Assembly (NCBI GenBank): GCA_020832545.1
Contig: JAFIEK010000007.1
Coordinates: 1-64,000 of the forward strand
Source: Pararhodobacter sp.
GTDB taxonomy: Bacteria > Pseudomonadota > Alphaproteobacteria > Rhodobacterales > Rhodobacteraceae
DNA: 64,000 nucleotides
Direction of reading: 5' to 3'
Shown here: one piece after another, positions 36,348 through 44,332 of the stretch
Position numbering within the stretch: position 1 is the stretch's first letter
Layout: each line of letters begins with the position of its first letter
Translations under genes and position numbers: made by a program
The notes under the pieces: generated by a model
What the model saw: only the letters and a program-made list of their open reading frames with translations
Database searches by the model: none
Told to the model about the DNA's origin: nothing

Positions 36348-37961
36348 ATGACCAGCAGCCCGAATGCCCAAGCCCCGAATGCCCAAGTCATGTCTTCTGA
36401 TCTTTTCCAGCCGGATGTAGCCGCGTCGCCTGTGCCAGCGATCCGCCCGGAATTCTCGGAAGATCAGGCGCAGGCCTGGGATCAGATGGCTGAATTGCTG
36501 GGTCGCGCCGGTATCCGGCTTCTGGACGAGGAGACTGACCCGCCCGACCCTGACGCCGAAGCTGCCGTATTGGCGATTCTGGGCAAGGCCGGATCGGGGA
36601 AGACGATGTTGCTGGCCGAACTGACCAAGGCGCTGCTGGCCGCCGGGGTTGAGGTGGTCTCCGGCGATTACGAGGGGCGACGGCGCAAGGAGCGGCGCAC
36701 GCTGGCAATTCTGGCGCCGACCAACAAGGCCGCATCCGTGCTGCGCAACCGGGGCGTGCCCGCCACAACCATTCACCGTATCCTTTACACCCCGGTGTAT
36801 GACCCCGAATACGAGAAGATCGCCGAATGGCTGGCCGGGAACGGCCCGCGCCCGGAGATGCCTGACCTTGGCGACACCGCGCTGGACCGGGCGCAGGCGT
36901 TTTATGCCACGGTCAAATCCATCCCCGGGGCGCTGGCGGCGGCGGGTCTGCGGGGCAGCGATTTCATCAAGGGCTGGAAGCGGCGCGAAGACCCGCTGGA
37001 TATAGGCTTCATCGACGAAAGCTCGATGCTGGACACCCGACAGTTTCAGGACCTGCACGAGATTTTTCAGACGCTGGTTCTGTTTGGCGACCCGGCGCAG
37101 CTGGCCCCGGTGGGTCAGTCCGGCGAGATGGTGTTTGACACCCTGCCCGAGGCCAAGCGCGTCACGCTGAGTCGCATTCACCGTCAGGTCGAGGGCAACC
37201 CCATTCTGGACCTCGCCCATGCGCTGGCCGACCCTGACCTGCGCTTTGAGGATTTCGAGGCGCAGATCGAGGACGCAGCGCGGCGTGATGACCGGGTGGT
37301 CTGGGCGCAACGGGTCGAAAGCGATCTGATGGCGCGTTCGCCGGTGCTGGTCTGGCGCAATGTCACGCGCATCCGACTAATCCATGCCTTTCGCGCCGCC
37401 TTTGGCGCGCCCGAGACCGAGCTGTTACCGGGCGAGCCGCTGGTCTGCGACGGGCTGGAGCTGCCGCTGAAACACCGCAAGAAACGCATTGATCTGGAAG
37501 CGCGCGGGCTGATCAAGGGGGCGCAGGTGATTTACCTGGGGCCGGGCAAGCGCAGTGGTTTCTCGCGCCTGCATGTGATCGGCGCCGAGGAGCCGCAGGT
37601 CTCGGCAGCCTCAATCATCAAGATCGAGCGAGAAGGTGAGGAAGAGCCGTTCATCCCCTTTGCTGCCAACATGGGCGCGGCCTTTCTGCATGGCGCGGCA
37701 GTGACGATCCACAAGGCGCAGGGCTCGCAATGGCCCGAGGTGCAGGTCTTTGCACCCGACCTTTACGCCGCCGCCCGTCATGGCCGGATCGAGGCCGGGG
37801 TGCCCTTGTGGAAGCGGCTGGCCTATGTCGCGATCACGCGGGCCGAGCACAGGTTGCACTGGGTGGTGCGCAACCGGCTGGCGCGACCGTCAGCGCCGCT
37901 GAGGATCGACGATCTGGGCGGCACGCCCGCGCCGCTGACCCTGGCCAGTGAGCAGGAATAG
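36348..37961 (+). CDS. superfamily 1 helicase (RecD/Dda-like)
   Basis: A 537-residue ATP-dependent DNA helicase-like protein. Walker A GKAGSGKT is at 79-86; motif Ia ILAPTNKAA, Walker B IGFIDESSMLD, motif III FGDPAQLAPVG, motif IV-like TLSRIHRQ and the C-terminal UvrD_C_2 segment (VTIHKAQGSQWPEV, YVAITRAEHRLHWV) are in order. Exact role in repair or recombination is unknown. Two in-frame copies of CCCGAATGCCCAAG encode a repeated PNAQA near the N-terminus. The ATG at 36348 is preceded by CAGGG; Met at 36390 is an alternative. Confidence 0.85.
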   Translation: MTSSPNAQAPNAQVMSSDLFQPDVAASPVPAIRPEFSEDQAQAWDQMAELLGRAGIRLLDEETDPPDPDAEAAVLAILGKAGSGKTMLLAELTKALLAAGVEVVSGDYEGRRRKERRTLAILAPTNKAASVLRNRGVPATTIHRILYTPVYDPEYEKIAEWLAGNGPRPEMPDLGDTALDRAQAFYATVKSIPGALAAAGLRGSDFIKGWKRREDPLDIGFIDESSMLDTRQFQDLHEIFQTLVLFGDPAQLAPVGQSGEMVFDTLPEAKRVTLSRIHRQVEGNPILDLAHALADPDLRFEDFEAQIEDAARRDDRVVWAQRVESDLMARSPVLVWRNVTRIRLIHAFRAAFGAPETELLPGEPLVCDGLELPLKHRKKRIDLEARGLIKGAQVIYLGPGKRSGFSRLHVIGAEEPQVSAASIIKIEREGEEEPFIPFAANMGAAFLHGAAVTIHKAQGSQWPEVQVFAPDLYAAARHGRIEAGVPLWKRLAYVAITRAEHRLHWVVRNRLARPSAPLRIDDLGGTPAPLTLASEQE

Positions 37962-37987
37962 CGGCGCAGACGTCAGGCTCTGACGGC

Positions 37988-38344
37988 TTAGGCTGGGTGG
38001 GCGTGATGCGCGAAGGTCTCACGGTTGGGGCAGAAACCGGCACCATTGGGGCCGGGATGGCCGTCTTGAAGCATGAAACTGCGGCACTGTGACGTGCTGC
38101 GGCACTGGGCGCAGGTTTCCACCATCTGCACCCAATCCCGGCGATCGCGCGCCAGTTCATCAGCTGACACACCGAAGACCCGGCCCATCGCTCGCACCCG
38201 TTCCGACACTGCGACAGGCATTGCGGCAAGCGTCAGCGCCTGATCGCGGCTCACGCCCATGTCCGCCAGATCGCGCGCGCCAAGGGCTGCAACTGCGGCG
38301 GTGTCGCTGTCTCGTTTTGCCAGTTGTCGTATCCACTCAAACAT
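37988..38344 (-). CDS. DUF6455-family cysteine-containing protein
   Basis: A 118-residue protein of unknown function. Four Cys are arranged as CAQC, then a QC, then FCPN near the C-terminus, a pattern suggesting metal or iron-sulfur binding. It matches what I recall of DUF6455, largely restricted to Rhodobacterales. The N-terminal half (LGARDLADMGVSRDQAL) resembles a DUF1127-like segment, where MG(V/I)SR also occurs. Good GGAGGG site before the ATG. Divergent from the usp gene. Confidence 0.72.
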   Translation of the reverse strand: MFEWIRQLAKRDSDTAAVAALGARDLADMGVSRDQALTLAAMPVAVSERVRAMGRVFGVSADELARDRRDWVQMVETCAQCRSTSQCRSFMLQDGHPGPNGAGFCPNRETFAHHAHPA

Positions 38345-38455
38345 CTTGCCCTCCTTCTGTATCTCTCAATCATGCATCTTTTGCCACTTTGCGCCTTGAT
38401 CCTTGTCAATCGACGCGAAACGCTGTGATGCCCGTATGTGGCGAGTAAAACGGCG

Positions 38456-38484
38456 AAAAACGACTATAATGATGTCGTTTTTTT
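38456..38484. promoter_or_regulatory. AT-rich inverted repeat containing TATAAT
   Basis: AAAAACGAC (38456-38464) and GTCGTTTTT (38474-38482) flank the 9-base TATAATGAT, with T continuing to 38484. It resembles a terminator on either strand, yet sits between two divergent genes, 96 bases before usp. A promoter with an operator dyad over a perfect -10 box is as likely. Confidence 0.4.
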
Positions 38485-38579
38485 GCTATCCGCTGCGCCC
38501 AACGGGTGCAAAGCTGCCTGAGGGCTGCTAGCCTCGCCCATCCGGGCACGAGAAGTACGACAGTCAAGGAGGGCCGATC

Positions 38580-38993
38580 ATGTATACTTCCATCATGGTT
38601 CCGGTCGATCTTGCGCATCTGCCGCAGATCGCACGGGCCATTGACACGGCGGGCGACCTTGCGCGCCACTATGGTGCCGCACTCACCTTTGTCTCGATCA
38701 CGGCTGAAGCCCCCACGGCAATCGCCCACAACCCGCAGGAGTTCGAGGCCAAGCTCGCAGCCTTTGCCGCCGAGCAGACGACGCGGCTGGGTGTCCCTAT
38801 AAAGGCCAAGGCCTATGCCGCAACCGATCCGAGCATCGATATCGACAAGAAGCTTTTGCAGGCGGTCACCGACACCGGCGCAGATCTGGTGGTCATGGCC
38901 TCGCATCGGCCGGGGCTGGCGGATTACTTCTGGGCAGCGCATGGCGCGAGACTGGCCGCCCACACCGAGATTTCGGTCTTTCTGGTGCGCTGA
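38580..38993 (+). CDS. universal stress protein (UspA family)
   Basis: A 137-residue single Usp domain: MYTSIMVPVDLAH at the N-terminus, a DLVVMASHRPG segment and the C-terminal FLVR strand. The classical ATP-binding G-2x-G-9x-G(S/T) loop is only partly kept (ASHRPGLADYFWAAHGARLAAHT), so nucleotide binding is uncertain. AAGGAGGG precedes the ATG. The BCCT transporter gene follows after 55 bases, and Usp proteins next to osmolyte or TRAP transporters often regulate them. Confidence 0.9.
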   Translation: MYTSIMVPVDLAHLPQIARAIDTAGDLARHYGAALTFVSITAEAPTAIAHNPQEFEAKLAAFAAEQTTRLGVPIKAKAYAATDPSIDIDKKLLQAVTDTGADLVVMASHRPGLADYFWAAHGARLAAHTEISVFLVR

Positions 38994-39048
38994 GCGCACC
39001 CGACACCAACGCCTGAACACGAATTCAACAGAGTAAGGGAGTGCGACC

Positions 39049-40683
39049 ATGTCTGAGTCAAATGGCGCCGAACCGCTGCCCCAACCTGAGGGACCGGCAA
39101 ATCTGATCGAAACCGAATACGAAGTTGGTCAGGACAACATCAACCCACGGATCGGCCCTTTCGGGCTGGACATTCACAACCCGGTCTTTGCGATTTCAGG
39201 GCTGTCGGTGGTTGTGTTCGTGCTGTTCACACTGGCCTTTCAGAACCACCTCGGCCCGATGTTCGAGGCGCTGCGGGACGCGCTGACCGCCTCGCTCGAC
39301 TGGTTCTTCCTGATCGCGGGCAATGTCTTCGTGCTGATCTGCCTGTTCCTTGTCATCTCGCCGCTGGGCCGGGTGCGGATCGGCGGGCGCGATGCAACGC
39401 CTGATTACGGCTATATGGGCTGGTTCGCGATGCTGTTTGCCGCCGGCATGGGGATCGGGCTGATGTTCTTTGGCGTGTCCGAGCCGATGTCGCATTATGA
39501 TGCGGCCTTTGGCGGCACCGCCACGGAGGGCGGGGTGCGCACTGACTGGGCCCCCCTGGGCGCAGCAGCAGGTGATGTCGATGCCGCGCGGGCGCTGGGT
39601 ATGGCAGCCACGATCTATCACTGGGGCCTGCACCCTTGGGCGATCTATGCCGTGGTGGCCCTGTCGCTGGCGCTTTTTGCCTATAACAAGGGCCTTCCGT
39701 TGACCGTGCGTTCAATCTTCTATCCGCTCTTTGGCGAGCGGATCTGGGGCTGGCCGGGTCATGTGATCGACATTCTGGCCGTGTTCGCCACCCTTTTCGG
39801 CCTCGCCACCTCATTGGGGATCGGCGCGCAACAGGCAAATGCAGGGTTGAGCTATCTGTTCGGCATCGAGGTCGGCACCACGGCGCAGGTGCTTTTGATC
39901 GTGGCAATCACCGGGGCCGCGCTGATCTCGGTGATGCGCGGCCTTGACGGCGGGGTAAAGCGGCTGTCCGAGCTGAACCTGATCCTCGCCACGATCCTGC
40001 TTTTGTTCATCATCGTGGTGGGTCCTACTCTGGCCATCCTCACCGGCTTCTTTCAGAATCTGGTGGCCTATGGGCGCGAGTTGATACCCTTGTCCAACCC
40101 CTTCGGGCGCGAGGATGACAACTTCCGTCAGGGCTGGACGGCGTTCTACTGGGCATGGTGGATCAGCTGGTCACCCTTTGTGGGCATGTTCATCGCCCGC
40201 GTCAGCCGGGGGCGCACGGTGCGCGAGTTCATCACCTGCGTGCTTTTGATCCCCACTCTGGTGTCGATCCTGTGGATGACCACGCTGGGTGGCACGGCGT
40301 TGAGCCAGCTGGTCGATGGTGGCTTTACCGGTGTGCAGGAGGCAGCACTTGAACTGAAGCTGTTTGAGATGCTGACCGAGCTGCCGCTGACGATGATTGC
40401 CTCATTCGTGGCGATCGTGCTGGTGATTGTGTTCTTCGTCACCTCGTCTGATTCCGGCTCTTTGGTGATCGACACAATCACGGCGGGTGGCAAGATCGAT
40501 GCGCCGGTGTCGCAGCGGGTGTTCTGGGTCAGCTTTGAAGGGCTGGTCGCGGCGGCGCTGCTGATCGGCGGGGGGCTGGGGGCCTTGCAGGCCATGGCGG
40601 TCTCAACCGGCTTTCCCTTCGCCATCGTGCTGCTTCTGGCCTGCTATACGCTGATACGCGGTCTGATGGACGAACCACGCTAA
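39049..40683 (+). CDS. BCCT-family betaine/choline/carnitine transporter
   Basis: A 544-residue secondary transporter with about twelve membrane helices. The BCCT pattern is seen in GMGIGLMFFGVSEPMSHY, the YHWGLHPWAIYAVVALSLALF helix (signature W-G-x-x-x-W), and FYWAWWISWSPFVGMFIARVSRGRTVREF. It probably imports glycine betaine or a related osmolyte. A 42-residue hydrophilic N-terminus precedes the first helix. AAGGGAG site before the ATG. Likely co-transcribed with usp; followed 11 bases after the stop by repeat copy B. Confidence 0.94.
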   Translation: MSESNGAEPLPQPEGPANLIETEYEVGQDNINPRIGPFGLDIHNPVFAISGLSVVVFVLFTLAFQNHLGPMFEALRDALTASLDWFFLIAGNVFVLICLFLVISPLGRVRIGGRDATPDYGYMGWFAMLFAAGMGIGLMFFGVSEPMSHYDAAFGGTATEGGVRTDWAPLGAAAGDVDAARALGMAATIYHWGLHPWAIYAVVALSLALFAYNKGLPLTVRSIFYPLFGERIWGWPGHVIDILAVFATLFGLATSLGIGAQQANAGLSYLFGIEVGTTAQVLLIVAITGAALISVMRGLDGGVKRLSELNLILATILLLFIIVVGPTLAILTGFFQNLVAYGRELIPLSNPFGREDDNFRQGWTAFYWAWWISWSPFVGMFIARVSRGRTVREFITCVLLIPTLVSILWMTTLGGTALSQLVDGGFTGVQEAALELKLFEMLTELPLTMIASFVAIVLVIVFFVTSSDSGSLVIDTITAGGKIDAPVSQRVFWVSFEGLVAAALLIGGGLGALQAMAVSTGFPFAIVLLLACYTLIRGLMDEPR

Positions 40684-40694
40684 GGGTACCGGCG

Positions 40695-40763
40695 GAGGGG
40701 GGCACTGCCCCCCTCTTCGGCTTTGCCAAATTCACCCCCCAGCGTATTTTCGGCAAGATGAAG
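40695..40763 (+). repeat. 69-bp intergenic repeat, copy B
   Basis: Begins 11 bases after the BCCT stop. GC hairpin GAGGGGGGC-ACT-GCCCCCCTC, then TTCGGC-TTT-GCCAAA, then the tail ATTCACCCC...TATTTT...AGATGAAG. Same length as copy A, no gaps, 15 mismatches. Stem positions 2/20 and 10/12 differ in a base-pair-preserving way, supporting a selected RNA structure. Confidence 0.85.
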
Positions 40764-40827
40764 CAAAGACCGCAGGGCGCTGTGAAAACCGCTTTCCCCC
40801 CGCCAGGACGATGGGCTAGCAAGACGC

Positions 40828-41370
40828 ATGATCCGCGCCTTCATAGCAATCCCGATCCCCGAACCCATCCGCGCCCGGCTGGCAGTCACCCAGTTTCTGC
40901 TGCCCATCGCCCGCCCCACGCCGCCTGAGAACTTCCACCTCACGCTGGCTTTCCTGGGCAGCCAACCCGAGGACCGGCTGGAAGACCTGCACCTTGCGCT
41001 GGCGGGCCTGTCCGCCCCGCCCCTCACCTTGCAGATTGACGGGCTGGGCGTTTTTGGCGGCGACAAGCCCCGCGCCGTCCATGCCACGCTCAAACCCGAA
41101 CCGGCGCTGAACGCCCTTCAGGCCCGCATCGCCCGTGCCATCGATGAAACCGGCCTGCCCCGTGAAACCCGCCGCTTCACGCCGCATGTCACGCTGGGCC
41201 GCTTTGCCCCCGGCGAAGCGAGCGCCGCCGCACTGGCCGCGGCGATCGGCCAGATCGGAGCGCTGGATATCCCGCCCTTCGACGCCGAGGAGTTTCTGCT
41301 GATGCGCTCACTCCTGCGCCCTGATGGCGCGGTCCATGATCCGCTGGTCCACTATCCGCTGATGGGTTGA
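40828..41370 (+). CDS. thpR: RNA 2',3'-cyclic phosphodiesterase (2H family)
   Basis: A 180-residue member of the 2'-5' RNA ligase/ThpR family that opens 2',3'-cyclic phosphate ends. Both catalytic HxT/S motifs are present: HLTLAFLG at 37 and HVTLGRF at 120. RAFIAIPIPEPIR is the usual N-terminus. Its biological role in bacteria is unsettled. The ribosome site is poor. A stand-alone Lrp ligand domain follows after 66 bases. Confidence 0.9.
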   Translation: MIRAFIAIPIPEPIRARLAVTQFLLPIARPTPPENFHLTLAFLGSQPEDRLEDLHLALAGLSAPPLTLQIDGLGVFGGDKPRAVHATLKPEPALNALQARIARAIDETGLPRETRRFTPHVTLGRFAPGEASAAALAAAIGQIGALDIPPFDAEEFLLMRSLLRPDGAVHDPLVHYPLMG

Positions 41371-41436
41371 GCCCTTGCACCCGTCGCCCGCGCTGGCATA
41401 GGCTGGACGCCAGCCCCCTACCCCAAGGATCGCGCC

Positions 41437-41673
41437 ATGAATTGCGTATTCGTCCAGTTCCGGTGCATTCCCGGCAAGACCTATGAGGTCGCCGCAGCGG
41501 TCTACGACCGGGAGGTCGTGTCCGAGCTTTACTCCACCAGTGGCGAATATGACCTGATTGCCAAGGTCTATATCCCCGAGGGCGAGGATGTCGGGCATTA
41601 CCTGACCGAGAACCTGTTCGACGTCCCCGGCATCTCGCGCACGCTCACCACCATGACCTTCAAGGCGTTCTGA
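41437..41673 (+). CDS. stand-alone Lrp/AsnC ligand-binding (RAM) domain
   Basis: A 78-residue RAM domain without a DNA-binding domain. The pattern FVQFRCIPGKTYEVAAAV, SELYSTSGEYDLIAKVY and the final GISRTLTTMTF matches the C-terminal half of Lrp/AsnC regulators. Such SraA-like proteins may bind amino acids or modulate full-length Lrp paralogues. AAGGAT precedes the ATG; the stop overlaps the ATG of the next gene (TGATG), so they are coupled. Confidence 0.87.
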   Translation: MNCVFVQFRCIPGKTYEVAAAVYDREVVSELYSTSGEYDLIAKVYIPEGEDVGHYLTENLFDVPGISRTLTTMTFKAF

Positions 41674-42407
41674 TGCCGGTCATAGTGATCACCGGCGCCA
41701 GCGCCGGGATCGGGCGAGCCTGTGCAGAGCGCTTTCTGGATACGGGCTGGCAGGTCGCACTGCTGGCCCGCCGAGCGGCAGCACTGGATGAGATCGCTCA
41801 GGACCGGCCTGAGGCCCTTGCCCTTCCTTGCGACGTGACTGATGAGGCTCAGGTCGCGGCTGCCTTTGCCGCCACCGTGGCGCGCTTCGGGCGGATCGAT
41901 GCGCTGTTCAACAACGCAGGCCTGATGCCCAAAGGCGCGCTGATCGACGAAATCACGGTGGAAGATTGGCGCCACGCGGTCGATGTGAACCTGACCGGCA
42001 TGTTCCTGTGCGCCCGCGCCGCCTTTGGCCAGATGCGCCGTCAGTCGCCACAGGGCGGGCGGATCATCAACAATGGCTCGATCGCGGCGCACGTTCCCCG
42101 GCCCGGCTCTGTTGTGTATACGACCACCAAACACGCCATCACCGGGCTGACAAAAACGCTGTCGCTGGACGGGCGGGCGCTTAACATAGCCTGTGGCCAG
42201 ATCGACATCGGCAATGCCGCCACCGACATGACCGCCGGGATCGGTGCAGGGGCGATGCAGGCCGACGGATCACTGATGCCCGAGGCGCGGATGGACGTCG
42301 CGCATGTCGCTGATGCGGTTCTGCATATGGCCAGCTTGCCGCCCGAGGCCAATATCCCCTTCCTGACAATCGCCGCCACCACCATGCCCTGGCAGGGGCG
42401 GGGCTAA
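41673..42407 (+). CDS. short-chain dehydrogenase/reductase
   Basis: Classical SDR of 244 residues. NAD(P) motif TGASAGIG near residues 7-14, NNAG in LFNNAGLMPKG, Ser in NNGSIAAHVP and the Tyr-x-x-x-Lys in VVYTTTKHAITG. Acts on an unknown alcohol or ketone. Translationally coupled to the RAM-domain protein upstream, which might sense its substrate or product; that is inference. Confidence 0.88.
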   Translation: MPVIVITGASAGIGRACAERFLDTGWQVALLARRAAALDEIAQDRPEALALPCDVTDEAQVAAAFAATVARFGRIDALFNNAGLMPKGALIDEITVEDWRHAVDVNLTGMFLCARAAFGQMRRQSPQGGRIINNGSIAAHVPRPGSVVYTTTKHAITGLTKTLSLDGRALNIACGQIDIGNAATDMTAGIGAGAMQADGSLMPEARMDVAHVADAVLHMASLPPEANIPFLTIAATTMPWQGRG

Positions 42408-42440
42408 GCGTTCCCGTTCCGGGGTTTCCGGGTGGACAGG

Positions 42441-42534
42441 CGCTGCCCGGCCGAGGCCAGGGCACAACATGCGGGGGCGACAGCCCCCGCGGCGCGAGGC
42501 CCCCTCGATGGGGGCCGAGCGTCGCTGCCCGGCC
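42441..42534. repeat. hairpin-rich intergenic element
   Basis: Between two convergent genes lie, in order, GCCCGGCC-GA-GGCCAGGGC, the perfect hairpin GCGGGGGC-GACA-GCCCCCGC (42471-42490), the hairpin GGCCCCC-TCGAT-GGGGGCC (42498-42516) and GCCCGGCCCGGGC. CGCTGCCCGGCC occurs at both ends (42441-42452 and 42523-42534). Probably a bidirectional terminator and possibly a dispersed repeat. Confidence 0.55.
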
Positions 42535-42552
42535 CGGGCAATGACACAGCTG

Positions 42553-43326
42553 TCAGTGCCGCAGGTATCGGAACGCCTCGGACGCGCCCCACCCTGCTGT
42601 CAGGGCGATCAGCAAAGCCAGCAAACCATAGAGGAACGGCTGGTCATAGGCCAGTTGGTGCAACCAGCGCTCAATCCCCTCCTTGCGCACAAAGATCGCG
42701 GTGCGGAACTGGTGCACCACCGCCCCCTCGCGCACCAGATACATCCGCGTCGTATAGGCGCCCTCTGTGAGGTTCGCAGGCAGGCGCACATTGGCGCGAA
42801 ACAGGATATCACGGTCCAGATAAACCCACCGGTCAAGCGCCTGATACTGCTCTGCCCGCTCGCGGATGCGCAACAGCGCCGACGTGAACAGCACAGGATC
42901 ATCCACATTTCCTACCGCCTGAGTGGCGCGGATCGCATGGGCGGCGGAGATGCGGTATTGCGCATCCTCAGCCGGTTCCAGAATCTGCGAGAGCGGCCCG
43001 GTCGTCGCGACGGCATAGAAGCTGGGCACCGACGCCATCGAGACCGATTCGACATTCATCCAGATCCCCAAGCGCCGGTCCTTGCGCCAGATGGCAACCG
43101 GCTGGCGTGGCCCTTCGATCACGATGATCACGTCAAAGGGCGCGGCCTCCTCAGCGGCGCCATCGTGGCGGATCGCGCCAAAGATCAGGATCTCCGAGCC
43201 CGAAAAGTTGGCGGTCAGTGACACCCGGTTCTGGCTGAGCCCGCCAACGATCTCACCCGCGCGCGCGGGGCCAGCGGCAGGTAGCAGCCCCAGTATCAGA
43301 AACAAGAATGCCAGTATCCGCGCCAT
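42553..43326 (-). CDS. TIGR02186-family membrane-anchored periplasmic protein
   Basis: A 257-residue protein with an N-terminal signal peptide ending ARA before GEIVGGLS, a periplasmic beta-rich domain and a C-terminal membrane helix (about 228-250). I recall this as the alphaproteobacterial family TIGR02186, almost always next to a TauE/SafE permease, as here: the permease stop overlaps its ATG (TGATG). A role as the periplasmic partner of the exporter is inferred. Confidence 0.85.
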   Translation of the reverse strand: MARILAFLFLILGLLPAAGPARAGEIVGGLSQNRVSLTANFSGSEILIFGAIRHDGAAEEAAPFDVIIVIEGPRQPVAIWRKDRRLGIWMNVESVSMASVPSFYAVATTGPLSQILEPAEDAQYRISAAHAIRATQAVGNVDDPVLFTSALLRIRERAEQYQALDRWVYLDRDILFRANVRLPANLTEGAYTTRMYLVREGAVVHQFRTAIFVRKEGIERWLHQLAYDQPFLYGLLALLIALTAGWGASEAFRYLRH

Positions 43327-44246
43327 CAGTGCCGCCCCGGAATGGTAATCGAATAGAACTCATCAGGGCGCAGCAGCAGATCAAGCGCGATCTTGGAACA
43401 GACCGAAAGCACAACCAGCGCCAGCAGAATACGCAACTGCTCGGCCTTCAGCTTCAGCCCCACCTGCGTGCCGACCTGCGCCCCCACCACGCCGCCCAGA
43501 ATCAGAAAGAGCGCCAGAATGATATCCACTGAATGGCTGGTCACCGCATGCATCACTGTTGTGAAGGCCGTGACGAATATGATCTGGAAGAGCGAGGTGC
43601 CGATCACCACTTTGGTCGGCATCCCCAGCAGATAGATCATCGCGGGCACCATGATAAAGCCGCCGCCCACCCCCATCACAGCCGACAAAAGGCCCACCAG
43701 AATGCCCACCATGATAGGCGGAATGACACTGATGTAGAGGCCCGACACCCGGAACTTCATCTTGAAGGGCATCTTGTGCACCCAGTTGTGGGTGTGCAGC
43801 CTGCGCCGGGGCGCATTTGGGCGACTGGCGCGATACCAGGCACGCAGCCCCTCTTGCAGCATCAAAAGGCCGATGATGCCCAAAAAAACCACATAGGCCA
43901 GTTGCACAGCCAGATCGATCTGGCCCAGCGCACTGAGATAGCGAAACAGCGCAATCCCCAGCGCCGCGCCAATCAGCCCGCCCACCAGCAGAACCGTGCC
44001 CATCCGCAGATCGACCGTGCGCCGTTTCAGATGCGCCAGCACCCCCGACACCGACGAGGCCACCACCTGATTGACCCCGGTCGCCACCGCCACGGCGGGC
44101 GGAATGCCGATGAAAAACAACAACGGCGTGATCAGAAACCCGCCGCCGACGCCGAACATGCCGGATAACAGGCCCACGCCTCCTCCGATGCCCAGAAGCG
44201 TCAGGGCATTGGCAGATACCTCGGCGATGGGCAAATAGATCTGCAT
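43326..44246 (-). CDS. TauE/SafE-family sulfite/anion exporter
   Basis: A 306-residue permease with about eight membrane helices. The two glycine-rich repeats of the family are clear: GMFGVGGGFLITPLLFFIGIPP near the N-terminus and VMGVGGGFIMVPAMIYLLGMP in the second half. Members export sulfite, sulfoacetate or related anions; substrate unknown here. Followed directly by the TIGR02186 gene. Its promoter must lie in the 86 bases before the ABC permease gene. Confidence 0.9.
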   Translation of the reverse strand: MQIYLPIAEVSANALTLLGIGGGVGLLSGMFGVGGGFLITPLLFFIGIPPAVAVATGVNQVVASSVSGVLAHLKRRTVDLRMGTVLLVGGLIGAALGIALFRYLSALGQIDLAVQLAYVVFLGIIGLLMLQEGLRAWYRASRPNAPRRRLHTHNWVHKMPFKMKFRVSGLYISVIPPIMVGILVGLLSAVMGVGGGFIMVPAMIYLLGMPTKVVIGTSLFQIIFVTAFTTVMHAVTSHSVDIILALFLILGGVVGAQVGTQVGLKLKAEQLRILLALVVLSVCSKIALDLLLRPDEFYSITIPGRH

Positions 44247-44259
44247 GACTTTGGATAGG

Positions 44260-44290
44260 CCAAAGCCCCCGCGTTGGACAGGGGCTTTGG
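44260..44290. terminator. intrinsic terminator-like hairpin
   Basis: CCAAAGCCCC and GGGGCTTTGG form a perfect 10-bp stem with an 11-base loop, between the end of the nucleoside ABC operon and the start of the TauE gene. It probably ends the upstream minus-strand operon, although the better T run (CACTTTTCG) lies on the plus side. Confidence 0.65.
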
Positions 44291-44332
44291 CACTTTTCGC
44301 ATTCGATTTGATCAGGTTGTGGGCTTCCTGCC

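Noticed and set aside
38406-39050. 214-residue minus-strand ORF opposite usp
   Set aside because: Antisense to the clear Usp domain and has no recognisable features.
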